This document shows, piece by piece, positions 44,887 to 54,144 of a DNA stretch of 64,000 nucleotides (its first letter is position 1; every line of letters begins with the position of its first letter). Location of the stretch: contig NZ_JAHKSI010000001.1 in assembly GCF_019720915.1 (NCBI RefSeq), positions 992,001 to 1,056,000 on the forward strand. Direction: 5' to 3'. The position numbers and the translations under genes are program-made. This DNA is from Alkalihalobacillus sp. TS-13. Lineage in GTDB: Bacteria; Bacillota; Bacilli; Bacillales; Fictibacillaceae. Under the pieces are notes generated by a model. It was not told where the DNA came from. It searched no databases and was given only the letters and a program-made list of their open reading frames with translations.

Positions 44887-45591
44887 TTGAAGAATTTGAA
44901 ATACATACTCAGTTTGATTTTGTTTGTTTTACTGTCGGTCGGGTGTTCAGAAGCAGCGCCAGATGGTACTTATGAAGTGACGAAAGTGATTGATGGTGAC
45001 ACCTTCAAAGTAAATTACGAAGGAAAGGAAGAGACGATCCGGTTGTTATTGGTCGATACGCCAGAAACAGTTCACCCAAGTAAGCCCGTACAGCCTTTCG
45101 GAAAAGAAGCAAGCAACTTCATGAAAGAAAAGCTTGCAGGAAAACGTGTAGAGCTTGAACTGGATGTTTCGGAGCGTGATAAGTACGGTCGTATTTTAGC
45201 CTATGCTTATGATCTTGATGGTAACATGTTGAATGAAAAGCTTCTTGAAAAAGGGCTTGCCAGGGTAGCTTACATTTTTCCGCCTAACACGAAATATGTC
45301 GATCGATTCCAGAAAATCCAAAGAGACGCACAGAAAAAAGAAGCCGGAATTTGGAGCCTTGAGAATTATGTGACAGAGGACGGTTTTTATCAGGAGAATT
45401 CAGAACAGGGAAACTCATCACCGGATAAAGAAAAGGATTCCTCTTGTAACATCAAGGGCAACATCAATTCAAGTGGGGAAAAGATCTATCATATGCCTGA
45501 CGGGCAATATTATGAAATCACGGAGCCGGAAGAAATGTTCTGCAGTGAAGCAGAAGCACAAGAAGCTGGATTCAGACCTTCACAGCGATGA
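44887..45591 (+). CDS. Secreted thermonuclease-like lipoprotein
   Basis: 234 aa, TTG start with AAGGAGAG upstream. Lipobox LSVGC (Cys20). SNase fold (about 28-158) with VTKVIDGDTFKV, IRLLLVDTPET (first catalytic Arg/Asp region), SERDKYGRILAY and NEKLLEKGLARV. A second domain (about 180-234) has CNIKGNINSSGEKIYHMPDG and FCSEAEAQEAGFRPS, a module often attached to extracellular nucleases. Degrades nucleic acids outside the membrane. Confidence 0.92.
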   Translation: MKNLKYILSLILFVLLSVGCSEAAPDGTYEVTKVIDGDTFKVNYEGKEETIRLLLVDTPETVHPSKPVQPFGKEASNFMKEKLAGKRVELELDVSERDKYGRILAYAYDLDGNMLNEKLLEKGLARVAYIFPPNTKYVDRFQKIQRDAQKKEAGIWSLENYVTEDGFYQENSEQGNSSPDKEKDSSCNIKGNINSSGEKIYHMPDGQYYEITEPEEMFCSEAEAQEAGFRPSQR

Positions 45592-45697
45592 GTCCTCTAC
45601 GCACTTGAATCAATATAAAAACTTTCAGATAATTTGAATAGACCTGAAAGGATCTGGGAATAACTGTACTATTGATTTATGTGCGAGGAGGATCTTA

Positions 45698-45826
45698 ATG
45701 CGTAAAAGCAACAAACAGACGTTCAAAGAACTGGTCAATACGAACAAACAAGAGCTTCTGAAAGACCAGGAAGCAATGGAGCGTCTTGAAATCAAACTTG
45801 AAAACAGACACTTGAAAAATGGATGA
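45698..45826 (+). CDS. Fur-regulated basic protein FbpB-like
   Basis: 42 aa: MRKSNKQTFKELVNTNKQE, LLKDQEAMERLEIKLENRH. Fits the FbpB family (short basic helical proteins of Bacillus iron-sparing control with the sRNA FsrA). GAGGAGGA ribosome site. Only a weak Fur-box-like stretch (GATAATTTGAATA, about 45627) is seen upstream, so iron control is not shown here. Notable near citB, an iron-sparing target. Confidence 0.75.
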   Translation: MRKSNKQTFKELVNTNKQELLKDQEAMERLEIKLENRHLKNG

Positions 45827-45850
45827 AAGTAGGAAATGGTCCTACTTTCT
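45826..45850 (+). terminator. Terminator of the fbpB-like gene
   Basis: AAAGTAGG-AAATGGT-CCTACTTT hairpin, T-rich tail. Confidence 0.88.
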
Positions 45851-45867
45851 TCTTTTACATTTAGATT

Positions 45868-45925
45868 TGCTAGGTCTCGCCTGGCCCACTTTTCCCGTGG
45901 AAGTGTCGCAAATTTCGTTTTAAAT
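45868..45925 (-). repeat. Interspersed repeat fragment, copy E
   Basis: Minus strand reads ACGAAATTTGCGACACTTCC, GGGAAAAGTGGGCCAGGCGA: only the 5' end of the repeat is left. Confidence 0.8.
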
Positions 45926-46103
45926 CAACAGATGTTTTTTAACAGAACTTTTCATTTAAAAAAATTTAAATATACTTTTTTCAATTATCAGGGCAACTAA
46001 CGGCCAGCATTCCCAAAGGCTGGGCTGAGCAAAGTTTTACTTTATTTACAAGCAATTTTCGAAGTAAATTTGGAGAGGATAGTAAGGAAGGGAGGCTGGA
46101 TCG

Positions 46104-46244
46104 ATGAGCAATCCGAAACGTCATCCTAAAGACTTCGTTCCGAATCACATCGGAACACAGCCACGTGAAGCGGGTGGCAACAAGGGTAAACAAATGAGCA
46201 ACAAATCGAATGAACAGCCTGATTATGCTCCTCCAAAAGGTTGA
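46104..46244 (+). CDS. sspN: Acid-soluble spore protein N
   Basis: 46 aa: [34 protein letters not shown]. Clear match to B. subtilis SspN in the N-terminal half. GGGAGGCT ribosome site, terminator right after the stop. In B. subtilis sspN is followed by tlp; no tlp is seen here. Confidence 0.95.
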   Translation: MSNPKRHPKDFVPNHIGTQPREAGGNKGKQMSNKSNEQPDYAPPKG

Positions 46245-46276
46245 AGTATGTGACCCCGCGTCGCATACTTTTTTTA
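46243..46276 (+). terminator. sspN terminator
   Basis: AAGTATG-TGAC / GTCG-CATACTT hairpin followed by T7. Confidence 0.9.
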
Positions 46277-46292
46277 TTTTTCGAGCAGAATT

Positions 46293-46398
46293 GTACGGCC
46301 GGAAACAGTTTCTAACGGCCAAAAGCGGGTCTCATATGGCTAAAATGGTACTTTTTACGGCCAATTTCGCTGATCTATCGGCGGAACGACAAGCATCG
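46293..46398 (+). repeat. Degenerate 21-base-period repeat (ACGGCC core)
   Basis: Core ACGGCC(A/G) or variants at 46295, 46315, 46336 (ATGGCT), 46357 and 46378 (TCGGCG), spacing 20, 21, 21, 21. No gene-like signal. A related ACGGCC occurs near 45999. Confidence 0.7.
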
Positions 46399-46524
46399 AC
46401 ACAATCCTCCATGCTAAAAACCCACCACTTTTTAAATAAAACCCCAAAAAATGTCGAAAAAGCCGACGCTAAAAACCTTACGATTACGAAACTTATGTTG
46501 AACGAATGGGGAGGAGTGGAAGTA

Positions 46525-47037
46525 ATGACAGTCCAAGCAATAATACAACCACTAGATGTATCACGAAATAAAGAAGACAAAGATCCGTTTTACCGTAAAC
46601 TTGAAATACATATGCAACGGTTAGGACACCTCATCCCTTTTAAAGAGCAGCTTAATTGGGAGTCACCGATAACAACAATCGATTTAGGTGATATGCAGAC
46701 CTTGCAGAATTTCAGGAAGAAAACCGCTAAGAATGACGGGGTTCTTTTAATTTATGCGAAACTCACTAAAGGGACGATCTATCAGCACATCATCTTACAT
46801 CCGAATAATACGGGGATTTATCTTCCGTTCAGATTTGAAAATCCATTTTATATCCCGATCGGTGATAAGAAAATATGGATTGGTTCATCCGTTCGGCTTC
46901 TAGAAGAACTCGGCTGGTTGGAACTTTCGATGATGGAGGAGACAGATGAATCCATCGTAAGTTACTGGAACAACTTGAAGGATGCATGCGAACTTTCGGT
47001 TGAAAACACGACACCGATCATGTTGCAAACCTCATAA
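46525..47037 (+). CDS. Hypothetical protein, conserved-looking
   Basis: 170 aa from ATG 46525, chosen because GGGGAGGAG lies about 9 bases upstream and the longer frame runs through the 21-base repeats. Contains RKLEIHMQRLGHLIPFKEQ, TIDLGDMQTLQNFRKK and IYLPFRFENPFYIPIGDKK; no membrane segment or signal peptide. Not recognised. Stand-alone with a terminator after it. Confidence 0.75.
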   Translation: MTVQAIIQPLDVSRNKEDKDPFYRKLEIHMQRLGHLIPFKEQLNWESPITTIDLGDMQTLQNFRKKTAKNDGVLLIYAKLTKGTIYQHIILHPNNTGIYLPFRFENPFYIPIGDKKIWIGSSVRLLEELGWLELSMMEETDESIVSYWNNLKDACELSVENTTPIMLQTS

Positions 47038-47047
47038 AAATGGCCAA

Positions 47048-47080
47048 GAAGCTGTCACTAAACGTGATGGCTTTTTCAAT
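47048..47080 (+). terminator. Terminator after the hypothetical gene
   Basis: GCTGTCAC-TAAAC-GTGATGGC hairpin (two wobble pairs) and T5. Confidence 0.8.
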
Positions 47081-47157
47081 TCGTCAAAAGTGCGAAGTCG
47101 GAAGAACCCATGGTCTGTATGATATAATGGGTAGGATTGGTATGTAGCAGGTGGTGA

Positions 47158-49503
47158 ATGAAAATGAATGCGAACCGAAATGAAATGGATGATATAAAAA
47201 AACAAATACATGAGATTCAGACTAGTGAAAAATTTCCTCCGAACGCTGAAATCAACCTGTTGAAAAAACTGCAGACTGTTGAAAAGCGTCATGCGGAATC
47301 TGCCACAGAAGATTTGTCTCAGCTGATCGGTCAATTGAATGCATTAATCGTAAAAGTGAGGCTGGAGCGGACAGGCGTGGTTGATGAAGCCATGAAACAA
47401 CGGATTGAACAGGCAGAAACACACGCTGGCGAAGATCGGCTCGTCCATGAAATGATCTATAAAACAGCATTAATCGAGCTTCAGGAATGGATTGAAGGAA
47501 TTCATTTTCCGCGTATCCGTGAGACGGACAATGTACCGGCAAAGCGAAAAGCGGCCGATGATGCCATCGAAATGGTGAAAAGCCTTCAGAAAGAAGAGGA
47601 TCGAATCAAAAGTTTGATCGATAAAAGCATCCTTGCTGCCAACGTACTAGAGGACAAGGGAAAAATAAATTCTGCCAAGCAAAAACAAACTGAAGATGAG
47701 GATCTGTTCAAGGCATTGGATCGTCTCATCCTCGTTTCAGAGGAGTATCGTTCCTCATTATCAGGATCATTCCATCCTTCTGCTCTTCAAAATGAGATGA
47801 AGCAGCTTATCAACGAAATCCAAACGATTCAAGAAAATTGGGTTGAGGCGAATACAGCGGAGAATGACCACAGTACGGCTCTCATGCAGCTGAATGATAT
47901 GATCGGAATGGAAGAAGTGAAGGAGCGGGTGTACAAGCTCTATCGTTTTTTACAATTTCAAAAGAACCGCCAGGAGCAAGGTTTTCATATGAAGGATGAG
48001 CTCAGCTTGAACATGGTGCTTACCGGACAGCCGGGTACAGGAAAGACGACAATCGCCCGTTTGCTCGCAAAACTGTATTATGATCTTGGGATGCTACCGA
48101 AGAGTGAAGTGGTCGAGGTAGACAGATCGCAGCTAGTTGGAGCCTATGTTGGACAAACAGAAGAGAATACGTTAAAAGGCATCCAGCGTGCCCTGGGTGG
48201 GGTCCTGTTCATTGATGAAGCCTACAGCCTCAAACGTGAAGGGGCATCTGGAAACGACTACGGTCAAACGGCAATAGATACACTCGTATCTGCGATGACA
48301 AGCGGTGAATACGCTGGGAAGTTCGCGGTTATTTTAGCAGGATATCCTGAAGAAATGAGGCAGTTCCTCCGTTCAAACCCTGGCTTGCAGAGTCGTTTTC
48401 CTGACAGCAACCATATTTACCTGCCGGATTACAGCAACGAGGATTTGTTGAAAATCGCTGAGAAAGTGGCTTTTGAGAACGATTATACGTTCACGCATGA
48501 GGCACTTATTCGTATGGAGGAAAAAATCGAGCATGCACGTGTCGACGATACGTTCGGAAATGCAAGGACGGTCAGAGATCTGGTGCTGGATGTGATTTTT
48601 CAAAAAGGTGCGAGCATTTCTTCTGACACCGATGCAACGGTTGAGGATTTCACACAGATTCAGAAAAAGGATGTCCAAATCGATACCCCATCCTTTTATA
48701 TAGATCCGGATGAGCAGCTTTCAGAGTTAGTCGGACTTGATGAAATCAAACAGGAAATGAAAACATTAAGTTCTTTCATCGAAGTGCAGCAGAAACGCAG
48801 GGAGTTGGAACTGCCAGGTGTACCGATCCAACTTCATTCAGTGTTCGTCGGAAATCCCGGAACAGGAAAGACGACAGTAGCATCAATTTACGCGAACCTT
48901 TTAAAGAAGAAAGGCTTTCTGAAGAGGGGACATCTTATTGTTGCTGGTCGTTCGGATCTTGTGGCAGGCTATACAGGCCAAACGGCTCTCAAGACAAAAA
49001 AGAAAGTACGTGAGGCGTTAGGCGGTGTCCTTTTCATCGATGAAGCCTATTCCTTGTTCAGCGGCCAGGGGGTGGATTTCGGTAAAGAAGCGATCAACAC
49101 ACTAGTCGAAGAGATGACGAAGCATAATGAAAATCTGGTCGTCGTTTTAGCTGGATATCCGAGAGAAACCGAAAAATTACTCAACAGTAATCCTGGTCTG
49201 TCTTCCCGGTTCAAAAAATTCTTCCACTTCGAGGATTATAGCCTTGAAGAATTGATTGAAATTATGAGACGACATTCTGAGAAATACGGCTATACGTGGG
49301 AGGATCGAGTTGAACCTTTTTTACAAGAGCAATTGCCGCAATTGAAAACCGACGGGAATGGAAGATTTGCAACAGATTTCATTGACAACACAATCCAGCA
49401 GCATGCAGATAGGATTATGGAGAAACACGTAGATATAGATGAAACAACATTGACAGTATTAGCGAAAAAAGATTTCGAAACGGCGATTACAGAAAATAAA
49501 TAG
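47158..49503 (+). CDS. Double AAA+ ATPase (CbxX/CfxQ, SpoVK-like)
   Basis: 781 aa, start ATG with CAGGTGG just upstream (another ATG two codons on is possible). N-terminal 250 residues are charged, helical and probably coiled coil. Two AAA+ modules follow: Walker A GQPGTGKTT (about 293-301) and GNPGTGKTT (about 568-576), each with Walker B VLFIDEAYSL and the CfxQ-type GYxGQT pore loop (GAYVGQTEE and AGYTGQTALK). Relatives remodel rubisco or act in spores (SpoVK has one such domain). Partner unknown. Followed 11 bases later by yneP. Confidence 0.9.
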   Translation: MKMNANRNEMDDIKKQIHEIQTSEKFPPNAEINLLKKLQTVEKRHAESATEDLSQLIGQLNALIVKVRLERTGVVDEAMKQRIEQAETHAGEDRLVHEMIYKTALIELQEWIEGIHFPRIRETDNVPAKRKAADDAIEMVKSLQKEEDRIKSLIDKSILAANVLEDKGKINSAKQKQTEDEDLFKALDRLILVSEEYRSSLSGSFHPSALQNEMKQLINEIQTIQENWVEANTAENDHSTALMQLNDMIGMEEVKERVYKLYRFLQFQKNRQEQGFHMKDELSLNMVLTGQPGTGKTTIARLLAKLYYDLGMLPKSEVVEVDRSQLVGAYVGQTEENTLKGIQRALGGVLFIDEAYSLKREGASGNDYGQTAIDTLVSAMTSGEYAGKFAVILAGYPEEMRQFLRSNPGLQSRFPDSNHIYLPDYSNEDLLKIAEKVAFENDYTFTHEALIRMEEKIEHARVDDTFGNARTVRDLVLDVIFQKGASISSDTDATVEDFTQIQKKDVQIDTPSFYIDPDEQLSELVGLDEIKQEMKTLSSFIEVQQKRRELELPGVPIQLHSVFVGNPGTGKTTVASIYANLLKKKGFLKRGHLIVAGRSDLVAGYTGQTALKTKKKVREALGGVLFIDEAYSLFSGQGVDFGKEAINTLVEEMTKHNENLVVVLAGYPRETEKLLNSNPGLSSRFKKFFHFEDYSLEELIEIMRRHSEKYGYTWEDRVEPFLQEQLPQLKTDGNGRFATDFIDNTIQQHADRIMEKHVDIDETTLTVLAKKDFETAITENK

Positions 49504-49514
49504 GGGGAACGACG

Positions 49515-49946
49515 ATGGTACAATCTAAGACGGAAATCGAAGTAAGATATGCAGAAACCGATCAGATGGGTGTTGTCCATCATGCCACCTATCTCGTATG
49601 GTTTGAGGTCGGCAGAACCCAATTTATCAAGGATCTAGGTTTTAGTTATGCACAAATGGAAGCAGACGGATTTCTAGCACCTGTCACGGACATCACGATT
49701 TCCTATAAGAGACCATTCAAATATGGTGAAAGAGCTGATATCCAGACCTGGCTCAAGCATTATAATGGTATCCGGTCTATTTATGGTTATGAAATCTATA
49801 ACGAATCCGGTAAGTTGTGTATTTCCGGAACATCAACCCATGTCCTTGTCAACAAGGAAACGTTCAAACCGATCAGAATGGAAAAAGTGCTGCCTGATTG
49901 GCATAAGGCTTATCAAAAAGCATCAGATGCATCAAGGAAAGATTAA
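49515..49946 (+). CDS. yneP: Acyl-CoA thioesterase YneP (4HBT family)
   Basis: 143 aa hotdog-fold protein: EVRYAETDQMGVVHHATYLVWFE (split across residues 9-31) holds the catalytic Asp of the YbgC/4HBT type; ITISYKRPFKYGE follows. Hydrolyses acyl-CoA thioesters, physiological substrate unknown. Lies between the AAA+ gene and yneQ, as part of the yneP-Q-R order of B. subtilis. Confidence 0.93.
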   Translation: MVQSKTEIEVRYAETDQMGVVHHATYLVWFEVGRTQFIKDLGFSYAQMEADGFLAPVTDITISYKRPFKYGERADIQTWLKHYNGIRSIYGYEIYNESGKLCISGTSTHVLVNKETFKPIRMEKVLPDWHKAYQKASDASRKD

Positions 49947-49976
49947 TGGAAAGTTAAGAGGGGCTGGAATTCTGTC

Positions 49977-50288
49977 ATGGCTTTTGGAATTGACCGAAAA
50001 GAACTTCAAAAGTGGAAAGAAAATGCGATGAAAGAGAAAATTGCCTTTCTGACCCATTATTGGATTGATGAGCGGTTCCCGGACTGTGATACTGTTACGA
50101 AGGTTGCTTGCTGTGATGTTGAAAAGCTAATCGCATGGGGAAGACGATACGAATTACAACCAGAGTGGATTGATCATCGCGCCGACTTTCCCCATTACGA
50201 TCTTTTCGGAGACAGACAACTAAGGATATTGAAAGCAGAAAATCAATTCGATCAGATAAAGCGATTTAAGCTGGGGGATTTTAAATAA
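49977..50288 (+). CDS. yneQ: YneQ family protein
   Basis: 103 aa: MAFGIDRKELQKWKENAMKE, LTHYWIDERFPDCDTVTKVAC and DHRADFPHYDLFGDRQLRI. Small soluble protein conserved in Bacillaceae; function unknown. Alternatively it could start at 50025 but the upstream ATG has GAGGGG in front. Converges with yneR. Confidence 0.9.
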   Translation: MAFGIDRKELQKWKENAMKEKIAFLTHYWIDERFPDCDTVTKVACCDVEKLIAWGRRYELQPEWIDHRADFPHYDLFGDRQLRILKAENQFDQIKRFKLGDFK

Positions 50289-50300
50289 TTCAGGAACTAA

Positions 50301-50597
50301 CTATTCATGCTCAGTATAGTCATATGAGATTTCATCGTATTTCCTGCTGTATTTGATTTTAAGATCATGATCTTTGAAGTACCAGAGGTCTTTATTTTCA
50401 ATGAAAAAGGTGATGCCGTCAGATTCGAAGGTTTCCCCGGCTTCTACCGGCTCCTCTTTGGAAATTCCGAGCGAGTAACCGGACTGGACGGTGCTGCAAC
50501 CTCCGACTCTGGCAAAGAAACGGATATTGTCGCCTTCTGAAAGGTCAAGTTCTTTTATAAACCATTGGACTGCAGGTTGTGTAATGGTAAATTCCAT
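50301..50597 (-). CDS. yneR: HesB-like protein YneR
   Basis: 98 aa from ATG 50597 with AGGAGGA upstream (frame open 15 codons more). HesB-type: MEFTITQPAVQWFIKELDLS, RFFARVGGCSTVQSGYSLGI and FFIENKDLWYF. Family relation to Fe-S scaffold proteins, but with only one conserved cysteine; role unknown. Paralogue at 5325-5603. Position next to yneQ matches B. subtilis. Confidence 0.92.
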   Translation of the reverse strand: MEFTITQPAVQWFIKELDLSEGDNIRFFARVGGCSTVQSGYSLGISKEEPVEAGETFESDGITFFIENKDLWYFKDHDLKIKYSRKYDEISYDYTEHE

Positions 50598-50869
50598 GAC
50601 GATTCCTCCTGTTAATAAGCGATTTCGATTGCAAAAGATCATTTTTCTACCTTATCAGCGGTTTGAAACGTTTGCAAATGGTTTGCAATTTTTGTCGATT
50701 TGTATAGTAAACTAGGTTATATGGGTATATACCCCATATACTAATAATGTAAAATAAAATTAACGGATGAATACAATGGTTTTAGCAATCTTGTTTCTAA
50801 CCCGTTAAGATGGAATTGATTTAACACGCTTACTTTAGATATAAAACTGTTTCGTATAGAGGCGATAAC

Positions 50870-51760
50870 ATGAAAAAACAACAATTGATATTGTTCATCC
50901 TCATACCACTGGTCATCGTGTTCGGTGTGATCTTATTTTTGAATAAAGATAATCCGACGACCACTCCAGTACTGAGTCCTTCAATTGAGGAGGAGTTTCC
51001 GAAAGAAGAACAGGTAACGGAGGATCCTCCTTCAGAAGATGAGGAGAAAAAAGATGAGAAGGCTAAGGATGATCAAAAGGAAAATGATGAGCCAGTGGAC
51101 GAAACGGTCATTGAAGACGTTCATATCGTTGGACTTGGGGATTCATTGACAAAAGGATCCGGTGATAAGACGAAAGAAGGATATATCCAACCTGTCGCGA
51201 GATACATCCAGGAGAATTCTGATGATTTAGTCAGCCTGAAGAATTTTGGAATCCACGGTTTACCGAGTGATAAGCTTGCAGCTAAAATGGATGAAGAAGA
51301 TGTTCAAGACCATATCAGAGAGGCTGACCATGTCTTTATCACAATCGGTGGGAACGATATCCTGAACATCGTTGAATATAATTTTTTCAGCCTCAATATG
51401 GATTTGTTCGAAACAGGTCAGCAAAGGTACAGGAAGAATCTATTCGTGATTGTTCAGACGATCCGTACCCTGAATCCAAACGCCAATATCTATTTAGTAA
51501 GCATGTTCAATCCATTCCACAACTTCTTTCAGGATATAAAAGAAATTGACGGTGTAATCAATAAATGGAATTCAACGGCTAAAACTGTCGCAGAAATCAA
51601 TGATAAAACATTATATGTTCCGATCGATGACCTCTTTATAGAAGAAGGCAGTGAGAAGCTTTTCGCCAACGATAAACTTCATCCAAATCAAGAAGGATAT
51701 TTGAGGATGGCTGAAAGAATCGAAAATTACATCCAGCTTGAGGGTGAAGGATTAGAATGA
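50870..51760 (+). CDS. SGNH/GDSL hydrolase, membrane-anchored
   Basis: 296 aa. N-terminal membrane anchor (about 5-24), an acidic Glu/Lys-rich linker (about 40-82) and an SGNH esterase domain with GLGDSLTKGSG (Ser block I), GIHGLPSD, ITIGGNDIL (block III) and NDKLHPNQEGY (Asp-His block V). Similar to YpmR-type lipases of Bacillus; natural ester unknown. Acts outside the membrane. Start ATG weakly supported by GAGGCG. Monocistronic, converging with the NhaC gene. Confidence 0.88.
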   Translation: MKKQQLILFILIPLVIVFGVILFLNKDNPTTTPVLSPSIEEEFPKEEQVTEDPPSEDEEKKDEKAKDDQKENDEPVDETVIEDVHIVGLGDSLTKGSGDKTKEGYIQPVARYIQENSDDLVSLKNFGIHGLPSDKLAAKMDEEDVQDHIREADHVFITIGGNDILNIVEYNFFSLNMDLFETGQQRYRKNLFVIVQTIRTLNPNANIYLVSMFNPFHNFFQDIKEIDGVINKWNSTAKTVAEINDKTLYVPIDDLFIEEGSEKLFANDKLHPNQEGYLRMAERIENYIQLEGEGLE

Positions 51761-51768
51761 TTACCGCA

Positions 51769-53175
51769 CTAAAGGATAAATGTAATTCCTGTGTAAAAGG
51801 CAGCTGAGATTGCGACAGCGATCAAGGCTGCCTTCAATTTGAAACGCGCATATTCCATCACTTGAAGGCCAAGGATACGGCTTAGAGTATTCCCATCGTC
51901 ACTTAATGGTGAAGCGAACGCTCCGAATGTCCCGCTAGCGAAAACGGCTCCAATGACAAGCGGTAAAGATACGCCTGAAATCGCAGCCATCGATATACCA
52001 AGAGGCATCAATATTCCCCATGTTCCCCAGGCAGAACCTATGAAATACGAGACAGCACTCCCAAATAGAAATAAAATCGGCGGGACAAGAATGGAAGGGA
52101 TCCAGCCTGCGTGATCTGTGATGAAGGTCGAAAATCCCAAATCTTCCGTAACGGAAGCCAATCCCCAGATGACAGATAATAACAAGATGACCGACATTAA
52201 ATTATTTCCACCGAAAATGAAGCTTTCAATAAGAATTTTTAGTTCGAATTTTTGAAATAGGAAAAAAAAGATTGTCAGGAACGTAGTAATGAGGAGGGCG
52301 ATGACCATCGCATCCAAAACGTTTGCTTTTATGAATGCTTTGAAGAAGCCAAATCCTTTCTGATGACCGTCCCACCATGTTAAAATTAAAGTCAAACCGA
52401 TTACGACAATCAAAGGAAGCAACAAGTTCCATGGTTTCGATGGCAAATCAAGTGATACAGCAGGATCACAATTATGCCAATCATCCTCTTCCGAACCATT
52501 TTCGTTCGGTTGTTGTTGAGCACCGTCTGAGGAATGGTGAAAAAAGCTCAGATAAATCCCCACAAGGAAGATCGCGATAGCGAAGAAGTTGAAAGGTATA
52601 CTTTGGATGAAAAGACTGTAAGGGTCGCCTTTTATATTCTGGTTGTGTAGCCCGAGTTCAACGACAGAAACCATGTATCCGACAAAAGCTGTCGCAATCG
52701 GAATGAGTACGATGATAGGTGTTGTCGTCGTTTCAATGACAAACCCTAATTCTTTTTTTGTCATATCCACCCGTTTCAATAACGCTCGCATGATCGGACC
52801 GATGGTGACGAAACGGAAACTGGGTGCACTGAATGTTCCGATCGTTGATACATATGTTAGAAGTATAGCTTCCTTTTTTGTATCAACTCGTTCAGAGGCA
52901 GCTTCAACGAAACCTTTGATTCCGCCAGCAACTTTGATCATCCCGACAAGTCCGGAGAAGACATAAAGAAAGACGATGATTTTGATATTGTTTTTGTCTA
53001 CCAATGCTGTCACCAGGTATTGGAGCATGATTTCAATACCACCGATGGGAGCAGGGTTGGTCAAATAAGCTCCTGCAATCAATCCAATCAGGATACCTGG
53101 AAGCACTTGTTTTGTTATCATAGCGATCGGGATTACCAATAAGAAAGGGATAATCGACAGCCAATTTCCATCCAT
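51769..53175 (-). CDS. Na+/H+ antiporter NhaC family
   Basis: 468 aa from ATG 53175 (AAAGGTGATCC upstream, chosen over a frame start 20 codons earlier). About 11 membrane helices; NhaC motifs include LTYVSTIGTFSAPSFRFVTIGP, ETTTTPIIVLIPIATAFVGY and SAWGTWGILMPLG with FASPLSDDGNT near the end. Exchanges Na+ or organic solutes for H+; some family members (MetT) carry methionine and others malate/lactate, but no S-box is seen here. Confidence 0.9.
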   Translation of the reverse strand: MDGNWLSIIPFLLVIPIAMITKQVLPGILIGLIAGAYLTNPAPIGGIEIMLQYLVTALVDKNNIKIIVFLYVFSGLVGMIKVAGGIKGFVEAASERVDTKKEAILLTYVSTIGTFSAPSFRFVTIGPIMRALLKRVDMTKKELGFVIETTTTPIIVLIPIATAFVGYMVSVVELGLHNQNIKGDPYSLFIQSIPFNFFAIAIFLVGIYLSFFHHSSDGAQQQPNENGSEEDDWHNCDPAVSLDLPSKPWNLLLPLIVVIGLTLILTWWDGHQKGFGFFKAFIKANVLDAMVIALLITTFLTIFFFLFQKFELKILIESFIFGGNNLMSVILLLSVIWGLASVTEDLGFSTFITDHAGWIPSILVPPILFLFGSAVSYFIGSAWGTWGILMPLGISMAAISGVSLPLVIGAVFASGTFGAFASPLSDDGNTLSRILGLQVMEYARFKLKAALIAVAISAAFYTGITFIL

Positions 53176-53292
53176 AGGATCACCTTTATCTATAGTTTTG
53201 GCTTTATATCTTTTTAACACGAACTCATTTGTCACTTTGTATAGCTTGTGAATCGAAAAAAATATTATACCGAGGAAAGCGGAGGAGAACGC

Positions 53293-54144
53293 ATGATATT
53301 AGTTCAGGATCAATTGAAGGACCAATCAGAAGTACGGATCGATATCGAGGATCGAGGATATCAATTTGGTGATGGCGTATATGAAGTTGTTCGGATTTAC
53401 AATGGGCAGTATTTCGGCATGGATGAGCATTTGGAACGCCTTGAACGAAGTGCGAAGGAAATTCATATGACACTTCCATATCCGATCGAGCTGTTAAAAA
53501 CACGTTTAGAAAAATTAGCAGAGGCTAATGATATAAATGACGGACACGTTTATTTACAGATCACCAGAGGTGTCGCGGAACGGACACACCAATTTCCAGC
53601 AGAGCCAACACCTTTCCTTGTTGCTTACGCAAGGAAATCGCCGCGGCCCGAGAATAAGATGAGAGAAGGGATCACAGCAATCACGACTGAGGATATTCGT
53701 TGGCTGAGATGTGATATCAAAAGCTTGAACCTTCTTGGTAATGTTCTCGGCAAACAAAAAGCGATGGATGCGAAATGTGATGAATCAATATTCATACGGA
53801 GCAATGATATCGTTACCGAAGGCAGTTCGACAAACGTATATATCCTCAAGGATGGTGAAATTTTCACGCACCCAGCTAACAATTTCATTCTGAATGGAAT
53901 CACGAGAAGGGTTGTCCTGGAACTTGCCGAAGAAGCGGGTATTACAGTACATGAAAAAACATTCAATAAACAAGAATTGATGGATGCAGATGAAGTCATC
54001 ATTTCAAGTACGACGATGGAAGTGACGCCAGTCATCTCAATTGACGGTAAACAAGTGGGCACCGGTGTACCTGGAAAAGTGGCACGTACATTGCAAGAAA
54101 AATTCAATGAACGAATCGATAAATTGCAAAGTGTGAAAAATTGA
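53293..54144 (+). CDS. dat: D-amino acid aminotransferase
   Basis: 283 aa from ATG 53293 (GGAGGAG upstream, frame open 15 codons earlier). Fold-type IV PLP enzyme with DRGYQFGDGVYEVVRI (19-34), QITRGVAERTH, DIKSLNLLGNVLGKQKA with the PLP Lys (about residue 144) and VTEGSSTNVYI. Makes D-glutamate or D-alanine for the cell wall from 2-oxo acids. Alternative: branched-chain aminotransferase, but the D-type blocks fit better. Confidence 0.92.
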   Translation: MILVQDQLKDQSEVRIDIEDRGYQFGDGVYEVVRIYNGQYFGMDEHLERLERSAKEIHMTLPYPIELLKTRLEKLAEANDINDGHVYLQITRGVAERTHQFPAEPTPFLVAYARKSPRPENKMREGITAITTEDIRWLRCDIKSLNLLGNVLGKQKAMDAKCDESIFIRSNDIVTEGSSTNVYILKDGEIFTHPANNFILNGITRRVVLELAEEAGITVHEKTFNKQELMDADEVIISSTTMEVTPVISIDGKQVGTGVPGKVARTLQEKFNERIDKLQSVKN

